Source of the DNA: Gongronella butleri
Taxonomy: Eukaryota > Mucoromycota > Mucoromycetes > Mucorales > Cunninghamellaceae
Direction: 5' to 3'
Length of the DNA: 64,000 nt
NCBI GenBank assembly: GCA_025201375.1
Contig: JAIWZP010000004.1
Location: 124,001 to 188,000, forward strand
Made by a program: the position numbers and the translations under genes. The notes under the pieces were generated by a model that saw nothing but the letters and a program-made list of their open reading frames with translations, did not search any database and was not told the origin of the DNA. Position 1 is the stretch's first letter, and every line of letters begins with the position of its first letter. Below are positions 21,603 through 31,617 of the stretch, in pieces.

Positions 21603-22155
21603 ACAATATCATGGTCCGGAACCTCAGGGCCGTGTCACTCAGAAAATGTCACGTACATTGTGTACTTGACAAAAATGAGGCGAGACATGGTACAATACAT
21701 TATGTATTGTGCCATTTTCTTGTGACCCCGACAAATGGCCGCTGTCACTGGGCTAAAATTTGGCTGTGATTTTGTCACTCGTTGTCACTCGTGTAACACA
21801 ACTTGTGACTCAGGTGTCAGATACAGTACTGTATTGTACGTACAGCATATCATCGTTGTTTACAGAAGCGACATCCTCTTAAATACTGACAAGCACACAG
21901 TAGGGTCACAAATCCGCATTCTTATGGAATAAACAGTGCATTTTCCAGACTTTGTTTCCGGCTGCAGGTGCCTTGAACGATTGAATTCTGTTGACAATTG
22001 TTGACAGCAAATCTGCAACGAATGGACTTTCCAAGTTCCAATCATCAAAACTCCCAAATCTTGAATAATTGTCACCAGACGGAACGAACAGGTCGAAATG
22101 TATGATATTTTACTTCAAGTGGTATATAAATGAGCAATGCAAGAACGAGAAAAGA
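21603..22155. other. Right part of the mobile-element island
   Basis: A+T-rich DNA with further TACAGTACTGTA (21823-21843) and GTACAATACATTATGTA-like words and GTCACT repeats (21718-21800). No gene is supported. The transition to host sequence is near 22100. Confidence 0.4.
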
Positions 22156-23016
22156 TCATTTGTAGCGCGATTGGCCCCGGGTCTCCCAAGTCAGACCAGC
22201 AGTGCTGCCGCCATAGCCATCGCTTGCAAGCTCTTCTTCAAGGGCACCATCGGTCACATCGTAGTAATTCAACGAGCGTGGCTGCTCGGGGCGCGGCTGA
22301 TACATCCGCGCGCGCTTGCTGCTGCCGACGGCGGCGGCCATGGATCGCTTTTTCTGGTTCAAGCGAGGAGGCGTCTGGTACGCGGGGCCAACTTGTTCCT
22401 CGTCTGAACCAAAATTCAGGCTCCATTCGTCGTCATCGCGCCCATTTTCGTCCTAAAAGCCAGTGTGAGTTTTGTTGTTGCTGGGTGCTGCGGCAACACT
22501 CCGACAAAAGGCATCGCGTGGCGCGGCGCGTCGCGTCCTTTTTTTTTTTTGCATTTTTACCTCTTGATTTCCATCTTCCGTCGCGTCGTCGCTCGTCAGC
22601 ACGGCGTGTTGAGCAGGTGCGATTGGTGGTGAGGGTGTTGGTGACTCGGTGGTATCGCCGCGTCGTCTTAACAATGATTCGACAAACTCGTCCAGCCCGA
22701 GTGCCTCCGAGGGACTGCTGAGGTCGTGCGTTGTGCGCGACGGCGACGACACGTATGGCCGATGGACAATTGGCGACATACTTATCATGGGTGTGGGCGG
22801 CGACGAGTCCAGCAACGTCTCGATACGCCGCCGCTCCATAGCCTCTTCCTCGTCCAGTAGGCGCAGACGTTCCGCGCGCGCTTCGGCCTCGCGCTGAAGC
22901 GCGGCTTGGCGCTTGGCCTCTTCCTTGCTCGCCTGGATGGCCAACGCGAGATCTTGCTCTTCCTTGCTGACACAAGGCGGCTGCGTCGCCTTTTTGAACC
23001 AATTCTTCAGCGACAT
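22156..23016 (-). CDS. UIM-containing protein of unknown function, two exons
   Basis: Predicted 250-residue soluble protein. Exons (minus): 22561-23016 and 22156-22452. Near the N-terminus, EEQDLALAIQASKEEAKRQA fits the ubiquitin-interacting motif (acidic start, then Ala-x-x-Ser with a following acidic residue). It continues into a long charged helix rich in Ala, Glu and Arg. The middle is Ser/Pro-rich with repeated SP/TP dipeptides, possible phosphosites. The C-terminus is acidic and then basic, with a KKR patch. This suggests a ubiquitin-binding adaptor, but I do not recognise the family. Longer starts upstream exist in frame but would add an unlikely hydrophobic stretch. Confidence 0.7.
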
Positions 23017-23408
23017 GATAAAAAAACACAAGATCCAACGCAAACAGGGGGAAAAAAAGGAAAAAAGAAGGGGCACCTGAGAGCGTTGGCGAGGGGACAT
23101 GGGAACCTTTTTTGAAATTTGAAAATGGTGCTCCGCTGTTCCTCTCAATTTTTAATTTTTTATTATTTTTTTTATTTTTTGGTTTTGTGATGCTCGAATC
23201 TGGCGGATTTTTTTTATTTCACTAGCGAGTGGGGAAAAAGAGGCGCAAAACAAGAGCACACAATGATGGAGGGAGGGAGAAAAGAAATAAAAGAGAGAGG
23301 AGGGGGAATCTTGGGATGCACAAGAGAGAAAAAAAATTTACATAGAAAATGCAGATGAAATGATGAGATGAAAGTGAACGAGAATCGAAACAGGCAATTT
23401 TGACGGGA
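23017..23408. other. Intergenic region between the UIM gene and the GATA gene
   Basis: Promoter/leader side of the minus-strand UIM gene and 3' flank of the minus-strand GATA gene. T-rich and A/G-rich homopolymer stretches; no gene seen. Confidence 0.4.
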
Positions 23409-24857
23409 TCAGTTTTGTTGAGGCGGGTACGCGTTTGATGTAGATGACGGGTAGGGCGGGTAAAATGAAGGATTGCCTGACTGTTGGAAGGAGAGCGATG
23501 AGGATGGCGAGGGATTGAGCGGCGCTGTGGGGACGGTGGGCTGGAACATGAGGCTTGACGCCTGCTGTTGTTGCTGCTGCTGCGGCTGCTGGTATCCAAA
23601 AGAAGCGGTGGACGAGGCGGCGGCGGGCAAATAATAGGCAGATGGCATGATGCCACCGGCCGACGAGTTTGACGGGGGTAAATCCGGCGAGGGATGCATG
23701 GAATTTGGCGCAGAAACGGACATGGCGACCGGCGACGAGGGTAATTGCTTCTTCATGGTCTTGCGCGGCTGCGTCTGGCCGCCATTGACCGCGTCGTATC
23801 TCTGCCGCTTTTTGATCACGTCCGTTTTCATCGACAGTGGCCGCTGCTCGTGGTGTAATTTCAGGTACAGGCCACACGCATTGCACAATGGCGCGCCCTC
23901 GTCATCGCGGCGCCACAGAGGTGTGGTTGTCGTGCCGCAATTCGAACATTCGAGTTGTGGCTCATCGGCCAGCTCCTTTTTGTTCCCGTGCGGCTTGAGC
24001 GTCTTTGGTCGTGGCGTGTTGTGCAACTTTTGGCTAAATAAAAAAAAAGCAAAAAACAAGCGAAAAACGCGTGTGAGCAAAAATTTTTGATGACGCTCTG
24101 GCGCGTGATTGGCTTACTAGAGGCCACAAGCATTGCACAAGAGTTTGTCGTCTGGCGAGCGGCGCCACAATGGCGTGCTCGTCGCACCGCAATTAGAGCA
24201 GATGGGCGTGCCAGCATTGGCATCGTTGAGTCGGCCGTGGTAATAATACGGCTGCTGCTGCTGCTGCTGTTGTTGCTGTTGTTGCTGCTGCTGTTGCTGG
24301 GGCAATGCCTGGGGCATCGCGTGTTGTTGTTGCTGTTGTTGTTGCTGTTGTTGTTGTGCTATCGCGGAAGATGACTGTGATGACGTTGGCTTGGGTATGT
24401 CCGGAATCACCATGTATTGCTGAGGTGGCGAGTGTGTTGGCGTCGTAAAAGCGGAGGATGGGTTGGAAAAAGGCGGCATATTTCTGAAAAAGTTAAAAAA
24501 AAAGCATAAATGAGTCAATTTGAGCATTGAAACAAGATGAAATCCAAGAGAACGTACAGATTGTTGTAATTGGATAAATAAGTGGCCTGGTTGATATAAG
24601 GATTGGCTGTCGAGGCATTCGAAGAAATGAAGAGGGCGTCGTTTTGGTCCATGGCTTCGGCCTTTGGGCTGTTTGGCACGGAAATGTTGGGGTGGTTGCT
24701 TGAGCCGGAGAGATCCAGGATATCAAAAGGGAAAGCCTGGCTGGGAGGAATAAATAGATTCGAGGTATCCAGAGTGCCAAAGATATTTTCCAGGGCAACA
24801 CTCTCATCAATGGCCTGATCCGACGTGAATCGTGGCAATGTAAAGTTAAACATCGCG

Positions 24858-24896
<39 letters not shown>

Positions 24897-25447
24897 TGTG
24901 GTGTCGCAAAGCTCGGCTGAGGTGGCGTCAATTGCTGCTGTTGTTGTTGCTGCTGTTGCTGTTGTTGTTGCTGATGCTGCTGGAGTGTCGCGTACAATGC
25001 CTGTTGATGTTGTTGCAAATGTTGCTGTTGTTGCCTTTGCTGCTGTTGCTGCTGACGAGATAGGGCGGCGGCGGCCGAGGAGGCGACGGCGGCGGAAGGT
25101 GACGTGGGGGCATTGGACGATGAGGAAGCGTGTGCTGCGACTTGAACAGAAAATTGGGCATTGGGCAGCCCCTTTGCTTTGGTCGGTCGCTTTAGGCTGC
25201 TGATGGGCCTGTGTCTATGCAGCTGCTTTGCAGTCTTGGGAGAAAGCGACGACAGGTTCTTGTTTCGGTTCAATTGCTGGCGAAACCAAAGCCGCCACGA
25301 TAAATTCTCCAGCCGTGAGCCGTTTTCCAGCGAGTCCTTGACTTTGGTGCACACCTGCCACGTTTTGGACAGCTCTTCTTCAGAGTCTAAGTCAAGAAAG
25401 GACGAAAATGAATGGTTCCCTTTTATCTTGAGAACAAGAGGCGCCAT
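23409..25447 (-). CDS. GATA transcription factor with DUF1752-like N-terminus and two GATA fingers, three exons
   Basis: Predicted 626-residue regulator. Exons (minus): 24558-25447, 24118-24483, 23409-24033; the second join restores [13 protein letters not shown], exactly the continuation expected after the first finger. The N-terminus (about residues 20-55, with [28 protein letters not shown] split as two motifs) matches DUF1752, found at the start of fungal nitrogen-type GATA factors (AreA/Gat1/Gaf1). Two CxNC-x17-CNAC fingers follow at about 392-416 and 448-472, separated by only 31 residues. Several long Gln tracts (coded by mixed CAG/CAA) flank them, and the C-terminus is Gln/Ser/Pro-rich. 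Likely a nutrient-responsive nuclear factor. It starts 290 bp from the divergent ribose-5-phosphate isomerase gene. Confidence 0.93.
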
Positions 25448-25737
25448 GATCAACGAGCAATAGAAGAAAACGAAATAAAACGAGGTCAAAAAGGGGGGCG
25501 CGGCTCAGTGAAACAGAGAAGAGAGACAGGAATTCGAGACAAAAGGGAAGAAAGTAAAAAAAAAAAGGGGGGGGGGAAGAGAGAAAGAGAGACGCACAAA
25601 GAAAGAAAAAAGAAAAAGATGGGAAAATGAGTGGAGAAAACAACAAAAAAAAGGTGCCATTGACCAATCAAAAGCGGCCATCATGATCACACTTTTTGCC
25701 CTCGTTTTCCATTCTTTCCTTCTTTTTTTTTGAAATT
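25448..25737. promoter_or_regulatory. Shared divergent promoter, GATA factor / ribose-5-phosphate isomerase
   Basis: The 290 bp between the two start codons must hold both promoters. It contains a long A/G tract on the plus strand (25500-25650), which is a C/T tract for the GATA gene, and a C/T tract on the plus strand just before the isomerase ATG. TGATCA/CATGATCA words occur near both starts. Confidence 0.5.
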
Positions 25738-26721
25738 ATGCTTCGTAGGCTATATTCGACGTTGCCAAGCAACGCAAAGCAGGCTGCCGCCTGGAAAGCG
25801 ATAGACCATTTATTGGAGACAAAACACGCTGTCGTCGGAATTGGCTCGGGGTCAACTGTTGCCTATGCTATTCAACGCCTTGCCCAGCAGCGGCCTCACG
25901 TTCCCATGCCAATAGTGTTTGTCCCTACCAGTTTCCAAGCACGACTGCTGCTTCAACAGCACCGCCTGCCCATTGCGGCCATTGACGAGTAAATGCCGCC
26001 AATTTCATTCAATTGCCACGAGCGCGTCGCGTTGTGTCACATGGCCCTCATTTGCTCACATTTTTTTTTTCGTGATCCAGGCACGCGGCCATTGACGTCA
26101 CCGTGGATGGCGCAGACGAGGTTGACCCCGCGCTCAATTGCATAAAAGGCGGCGGCGGCTGCCTTTTTCAAGAGCGATTGGTCGCTCAAGCATCGCAACG
26201 ATGGATCATCATTGCCGATGACGGAAAAAAGTCGCAAGCGCTGGGCTCAAAGGTAAAAAAGAGAGAAAAATTGCCATTGCGCATCTTTATCCCAAGTTTT
26301 TGTTATCATAGTACACGCGCGGCATCCCCGTGGAAGTTGTGCCCATGGCGCTCACCAATGTCAAACACAGGCTGGAGCAATTGTTTCCTGGCAAATCGAT
26401 TCAATTGCGTTGGAGCCAGCCATCAGACAAGGGTAAAAAAAACGCCGTTTTTGCCATTTTTTTTCTTTTTCTTGTTCTTTTTTTATTTACACCATCTCAT
26501 CGTTTGTCGCAGCTGGCCCCGTCGTAACGGACAATGGCAACGTGCTGCTGGATTGCCACCTCGGCGAGATTCCTCCGGAACACGTGCCCGACGTGTACAC
26601 GCAGATTAAATCCATTACCGGTGTGTTGGACGTTGGCCTATTCTTTGGCATGGCCGATCGCGCTTACTTTGGGCAAGACGACGGCCAAGTAGATACCATG
26701 GACGCGTCGCCACGCGCGTAA
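25738..26721 (+). CDS. RKI1: Ribose-5-phosphate isomerase, four exons
   Basis: Converts ribose-5-phosphate and ribulose-5-phosphate in the non-oxidative pentose phosphate pathway (RpiA type, cytosolic). Exons: 25738-25988, 26081-26252, 26312-26432, 26513-26721, giving 250 residues, a normal length. Diagnostic motifs are GIGSGSTV (residues 34-41), DGADEVD (93-99), [13 protein letters not shown] (106-118, with the catalytic Glu and a Cys where most members have Ala), and PVVTDNGN in the last exon. The N-terminus [10 protein letters not shown] is slightly basic and hydroxylated but not clearly a mitochondrial signal. Confidence 0.97.
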
Positions 26722-26917
26722 AACCCTCATTTGTGTATATAAAATGTGAAAGCTTCTTCATTGCTTGCAGAGTGCGGAGTAAAAAAAAAATAGTAAACGT
26801 AGATGGTCATGCAGAATCAGAGGGGTGGGACATAGTAAGATGCAGTGGGGGAGTGGGTGAGATGCAGGGAAAAAATGATAAAACGGAGGCGCGGGGGAAA
26901 TCGTCAAAAAAGAGGGA

Positions 26918-29285
26918 CTAGTAATCGTCGTCATAGCCATGCTCATCAAAGTCCTCACCAGTGGCGATCCAGTCGAATTGCTCGCGGGCCTTGCGGAGAA
27001 GCGCCTCATCTTCGGCCATATCTTCGACATCCATCTCCTCGTCGTCTTCGTCTTCGCTATGGACTTGTTCTTCCTTGGCAGGTTGGGGCGGTGGCAAGTC
27101 GCCCGACTCCTCGACAATCTCGTAGCCGCCCGCCGGCGCAGCCGACACGGCCGAATCGCGACGCCGATCCATCTCTTTGATCTTGGCAATCGTCTCGGGC
27201 GTCTCAAACATATCGTCAAACACAGCCTGATTGATCTTTTTGGAAATCTTGCGCGTTTGAAAGAGCTGCTTGGCGGCCTCGGCAGGTGTGTTGGGTGTCT
27301 CGAGCATGCGCTTGCGCTTGCCGGGTTTCTGCAAAAAAAAAAAAAAAAAAATAGAAAATTTGAATCAGCAAAACGTGTTTCCCCCTTCCCATAGTTGCCT
27401 TTTTGTCCAAGAATTCTTACGCGTCGCGGATAGACACCGTTCTTTCTGTCCATTTCAATTTTGCGCTGCTTGGCAGCCATTTCCTCCAGGTAATCCTTGT
27501 TGGCATTGTACCAGACGAGCGACTTGATCTCGACCTCGTCAGGCGTCAAAATCATCGCCTCAATTTCTGGATCATCTACATCAGAGAGACTCAGCTCCTC
27601 CATGGGAGGCACCTGACCATCTTCGGCGTCCTCGCGCTCTTCGGCTACAGCAAAAAAAAAAAAAAAAAAAAGTGAGCAAATTTGAGCCATCATGAGTCAT
27701 GCGCACTTGCACATGCAAAGAATCGTGGCGTCTTACCCAGGGCTTCGGATGCCTTAATCGCGTCTTGCATAAAATCTTCCATTTCGAGCTCCAGTTTCTC
27801 GGTCTCGGCATCCAATTCCTTTTGGGACAGAGTCGCGGCAATGGTCTCGCTTTTTGCAGCAATCATCTCGCTTTTTGCAGCAATGGGCTGGCCATCGGCA
27901 TCGCGTTCGACTTGCGTCGCGTCGAGATCTTGAGTCTGCAGCTGCGTGTTGGGTTCCACCAGGGTTGAGCCCTCGAGTGTTGGGGAAACGGGCGCAGACA
28001 CCGATTGGGCGGCAGCGACTGCGGCAGCATCTGCTGCGACAGCATTCTGGATGGATTGAATGCTAGGTGAGCTCACCGTCGATGATGCAGCCTGATCGTG
28101 GACCACTTCTTCCTTGATGCGGTCATTATCATGGCGATTGCGCAGAAAAGCGGGAGGATCGCATTCCGTCTCGAGCCAAATGTCGCGGAAATCTTTGACC
28201 GACAGTTTCGCAGACTCGGTATCGCCGAATTCCCTCAAACTAGAATAGGAAAAAAAAAAGGCAACGGGTCAGTCCCTTTTTTTTTCCCTCGCGTTTTTCC
28301 TTTTCTCCCCTCATTTTTCGTTTATCTTACCGTTTCTGGATGGTTTGATCGCCGACACGGACAACGTAGATCATTTCACGAACAGAGCGCTTGAAGCCGT
28401 TGATGCGTGCGGCAATCAGGAGACACGCGCCACAAATACCTGCCGGACGGCGGCCAGTGCGGATCCAATCGCGATCCATGCGCTGCACGAGGCGGACAGC
28501 GTCCTGCGCGACACGCTGGGTATATTCGCCAAAGTCGCACGCGGCGGCAAATCGAGAGATATAGATGGATGGGTCGATCAATGGCAATTTCAGGCACAAG
28601 ACGCGTACAAGTTTCAAAAAAGTCGAACCAAGCACAAACACATTCGTCTAGAAGCATAATCGTAATAAAAAAAGAAGAAAGGTTGAGCCCCATCCATTGC
28701 GCCCCATTTCCTCGTTTTTTCTTTTTACCTGAAGCAGATCGGAAAAGTCGATGAGCATTTGTGAGCTCTGTTCATTTCTACAAACGACATAGAGGCAAAC
28801 AGCGGCAACATGGTCGCTTTTGCGGCCGCGCGTGAAGCGATTGACGACGGCCAAGTTGTAATAACGCTGTGCAGCCTCGCGATAGCGCTCAGGCAGCTTG
28901 AGACCATGAGCAAGGCGGGCAATGCGGTGGCGACCATTGTCGATGGCTTGTTCCTGGCCTTCCTTGCCGCGGCCGTGGCCAAATGGACCACCAGACGCAA
29001 TTCGGCCAGACTCGCCAGCAAAGGCACCCTGAAGCACCGTCTTGCCGCCAGACAGCTCCGCAAAGGTCACCTCAGCGACAATATTGTTCTCCTCAAGCAC
29101 CTAAAAAAAAAAGTCGCAACAAACAAACAATGAGTCAAGAAATGAACAAAACAGAACACAAATGGGCCAAACTCGCCCTTTTTTGTCCCCGAATCATCAC
29201 TTACACCACCACATTGAATACAAAAAGTCGTGCCGGTCGAAGGGTCGGTTTCCGTACGAGTCGATCCACAGTTATGACAACGCAT
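26918..29285 (-). CDS. BRF1: TFIIIB subunit BRF1 (RNA polymerase III initiation factor), six exons
   Basis: TFIIB-related factor that, with TBP and Bdp1, recruits RNA polymerase III to tRNA and 5S genes. Exons (minus): 29205-29285, 28729-29100, 28331-28647, 27737-28239, 27421-27644, 26918-27328, giving 635 residues. The N-terminal zinc ribbon has Cys 3, 6, 22 and 25. Two cyclin folds follow, the first with RRIARLAHGL-like spacing and a VCLYVVCRNE helix, the second with RRPAGICGACLLIAAR. A long low-complexity linker leads to the BRF-specific block (EIKSLVWYNANKDYLEEMAAKQ is its core), and the chain ends with KISKKINQAVFDDMFE and an acidic tail. It is convergent with the isomerase gene (196 bp apart). 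Confidence 0.96.
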
Positions 29286-29999
29286 GCAATCTCAAGAAAT
29301 AAAAAAAAATAGGTGAAGAAAGAGGAAAGAAAAGACGAGCTTCCCGTTTTGGACGCCCTTGAACCTTTTTATGAGTCCGCCATTGGCTGGCCAGGTTTCA
29401 CGCCGCTTGGTTTTTTCTATTCTTCAAAGCAAAGACAAGCCCAATCGCAACGAAAGATGCGCGTTTTTGGGTGTCCAGGAGTAAACTCATGAGGTTCACG
29501 CGGAACAATGTACAGAGCGTGTGCCAGACTGCTGCGCGCACCCAGTCACCGCTCTTTCCCAGCGCTATTGTGCAACAAGCCTGCGCCAATGGATCCAATG
29601 GGGCGGCATTTTCGCATTTTATTATATTTTTTTTGTTCATCAACCATTGAATACGCATTTTTAACGATTATTAAATGAATGCCACATGTCATCCGATAGC
29701 GCGTCAAATGTGATAAGCCAGAAAAATGGACACAGGTGAGCTATTTTTGCCAATTTCAGTGACTTTTTTTTTTATTTTGGCTATTTCAGCAAGAACAGGC
29801 TCGTAAATCTCTCTACTGACCGATCTTGTGTGTGTCAGGGTTTGCTGTGCATTGGTTAGCTTCATGCCGCGCAATAAAAAACAATGAACCATTAAGTGGT
29901 GGTCGAATAAAACTCCATTATGGCCATTTTTACGTATTATGGTCACTAGTCGATGAAATTACGACATAAAAGGTAAAAGCGTCATCGAGCCTGCGATGC
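29286..29999. other. BRF1 upstream intergenic region
   Basis: Promoter of BRF1 and A+T-rich DNA leading into repeat R1 copy B. No gene is supported. Confidence 0.45.
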
Positions 30000-31160
30000 C
30001 AACCTCTCTCGTTCAAACAAGCTCACTATGGAAGCTCTTTGTCCACTTAATGACGCGCAATCACATCTTCCAAAAATCATGGATTTTCCAAGGGGTCCAG
30101 TCGTGAATTTTGAAAATGTGAAATCTGGTTACTCGAATTTCCTAGTCCTTCAAATATAAGGTGAACACGCCGCCTACACCGGCGAATACACTATAAAAAG
30201 CAGGTATACATCGACTGGTTTCCGCATAAAGCGCGAAAAGCTGCAAAATTTCTCGTCAGGGCAAACTCAATGAGATTTGGTCACAGCGCCATGAAAGTTA
30301 TTTCATCAGAAAGAGCCCGATTTCAAGCGTGCGGAGACATCCGTGATCTCTGAAAAAAGTCGTTTTTGGTCATTTTGACACGGTTTCAAAATCATATATA
30401 ATTTTCGACGCATGTTAAACCGTGTCAAACGTCGCGTCACACGCGCCTGTACCTGTTCAAATCCATGCATCTGGCATTTCTCTTGCTAGTGGGCGCGCCG
30501 GCTCTGCTCCATGGACGCGTTCTTCCCGTGCAATTTGGCTTTGAAATAAATCTAAAATCAAGAATTGTTCGTCAACCAGCAGGTCGTCCCACTCTTTTTT
30601 GGCATTTTTTCGTGGTTTCTCCACGCAGGTTTCCTCGTGTACAAGTTTGGTCCAATTCTGGGAACCTGTTTTTTGGATTTTGGTTCGGGATGCTCATCAC
30701 GTCAAAATTTTGATTTGCGTGTGGTAGGCCCCAATCATGTGTGAGAGTGGCAAGTTACGACCCACTCCGAGTTCTAGCCTGTCCCTTTATACAGGGGAGC
30801 ATTTCACCGGGATTCAGGCACTTGGCTGGAAAGCTTTACAGTAAGCCGGTTCGTCTCCAAAACCAGCCGCGCATAAATCTCCCCCTAAAACCTTGTCCAA
30901 ATGGTCTCAAATTTTGAGTAGTCTTCTCAATGGTTGCGACGGTGATCGACTGGTCCAAACCTGACGTAGATCGGATCACAGAAAACGCCAACAAGTCTCG
31001 AATTAGCGCGATTCGGGCACTTTGTATAAGTATGATACTTTGACCCAAATTTACTTGTGTCGACACGCATCCAACTTTTTGGAATGATTCCAGGTTCTCT
31101 CAGCCGCGTTTCATGCGATAAAATGCTGATGGTCGTCGAGAAAAATCGCGATTAAAGCCA
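30000..31160 (+). repeat. Dispersed repeat R1, copy B
   Basis: Same family as 8800-9840 and 37380-38090. It matches copy A from TCTCTCGTTCAAACAAGC (30007) to the GGTCGTCGAGAAAAATCGCG block near 31132, and the middle third matches copy C best. It lies about 460 bp upstream of the first MMS1_N/CPSF_A gene, in inverted orientation to copy C on the other side. No long open frame. Confidence 0.75.
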
Positions 31161-31617
31161 TGATTGCGTTATTTGATATTTCTGCGTGCATTTAAGCAAT
31201 ACACAAACTCATTCACGACACATAATCATTGGTATCATTGAATAAAAGGGGCAAAAGGCAAAAAGTCACCGCGTGAGTTGTTCGACTTGCAAATGCGCAG
31301 CAGTGGCAGAAACTTCGAAATTGGTCACCTCTGCTTACTCGGATACCGCCAAACGTTGCGTGTTGGCTCATTTAAAAGTAAAAAGAATCTTGCTTTAAAT
31401 AAAATTGCCTGAAAGAGTGGTAGTGTGCAACAAAGACAAAAAAAAAATTAAAAGCAGAAAACGAAAAGGACAAGAGTTCAGTGTATTTGGTGACCAAAAA
31501 ACTAGCCAATCTGGCGGGCTCAAAAGTTGGCTGTGGCAAAATGATCCAAATGACCCAGTTTCAGGTTTGCTCTTTTCTCTTTTTTCTCTCTTTTACTGGT
31601 TTTCCCGTGTTTTCTTT
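31161..31617. promoter_or_regulatory. Upstream region of MMS1_N/CPSF_A gene 1
   Basis: Between R1 copy B and the first exon. Mixed A+T-rich DNA followed by a C/T-rich run (31565-31615) directly before the chosen ATG. No other gene is seen. Confidence 0.35.

Noticed and set aside
15900..22100. CRISPR-like array or prokaryotic insertion
   Set aside because: The repeats in the island are palindromic pentamers and a poly-A minisatellite without spacers, and the genes are spliced eukaryotic ones.
24898..25203. Plus-strand Ala/Val-rich frame
   Set aside because: Complement of the polyQ-coding region of the GATA gene.
30440..30470. A GTTCAAATCC word resembling a tRNA B box inside R1 copy B
   Set aside because: The word is not conserved in R1 copies A and C, and no A box or cloverleaf fits, so neither a tRNA nor a SINE is supported.
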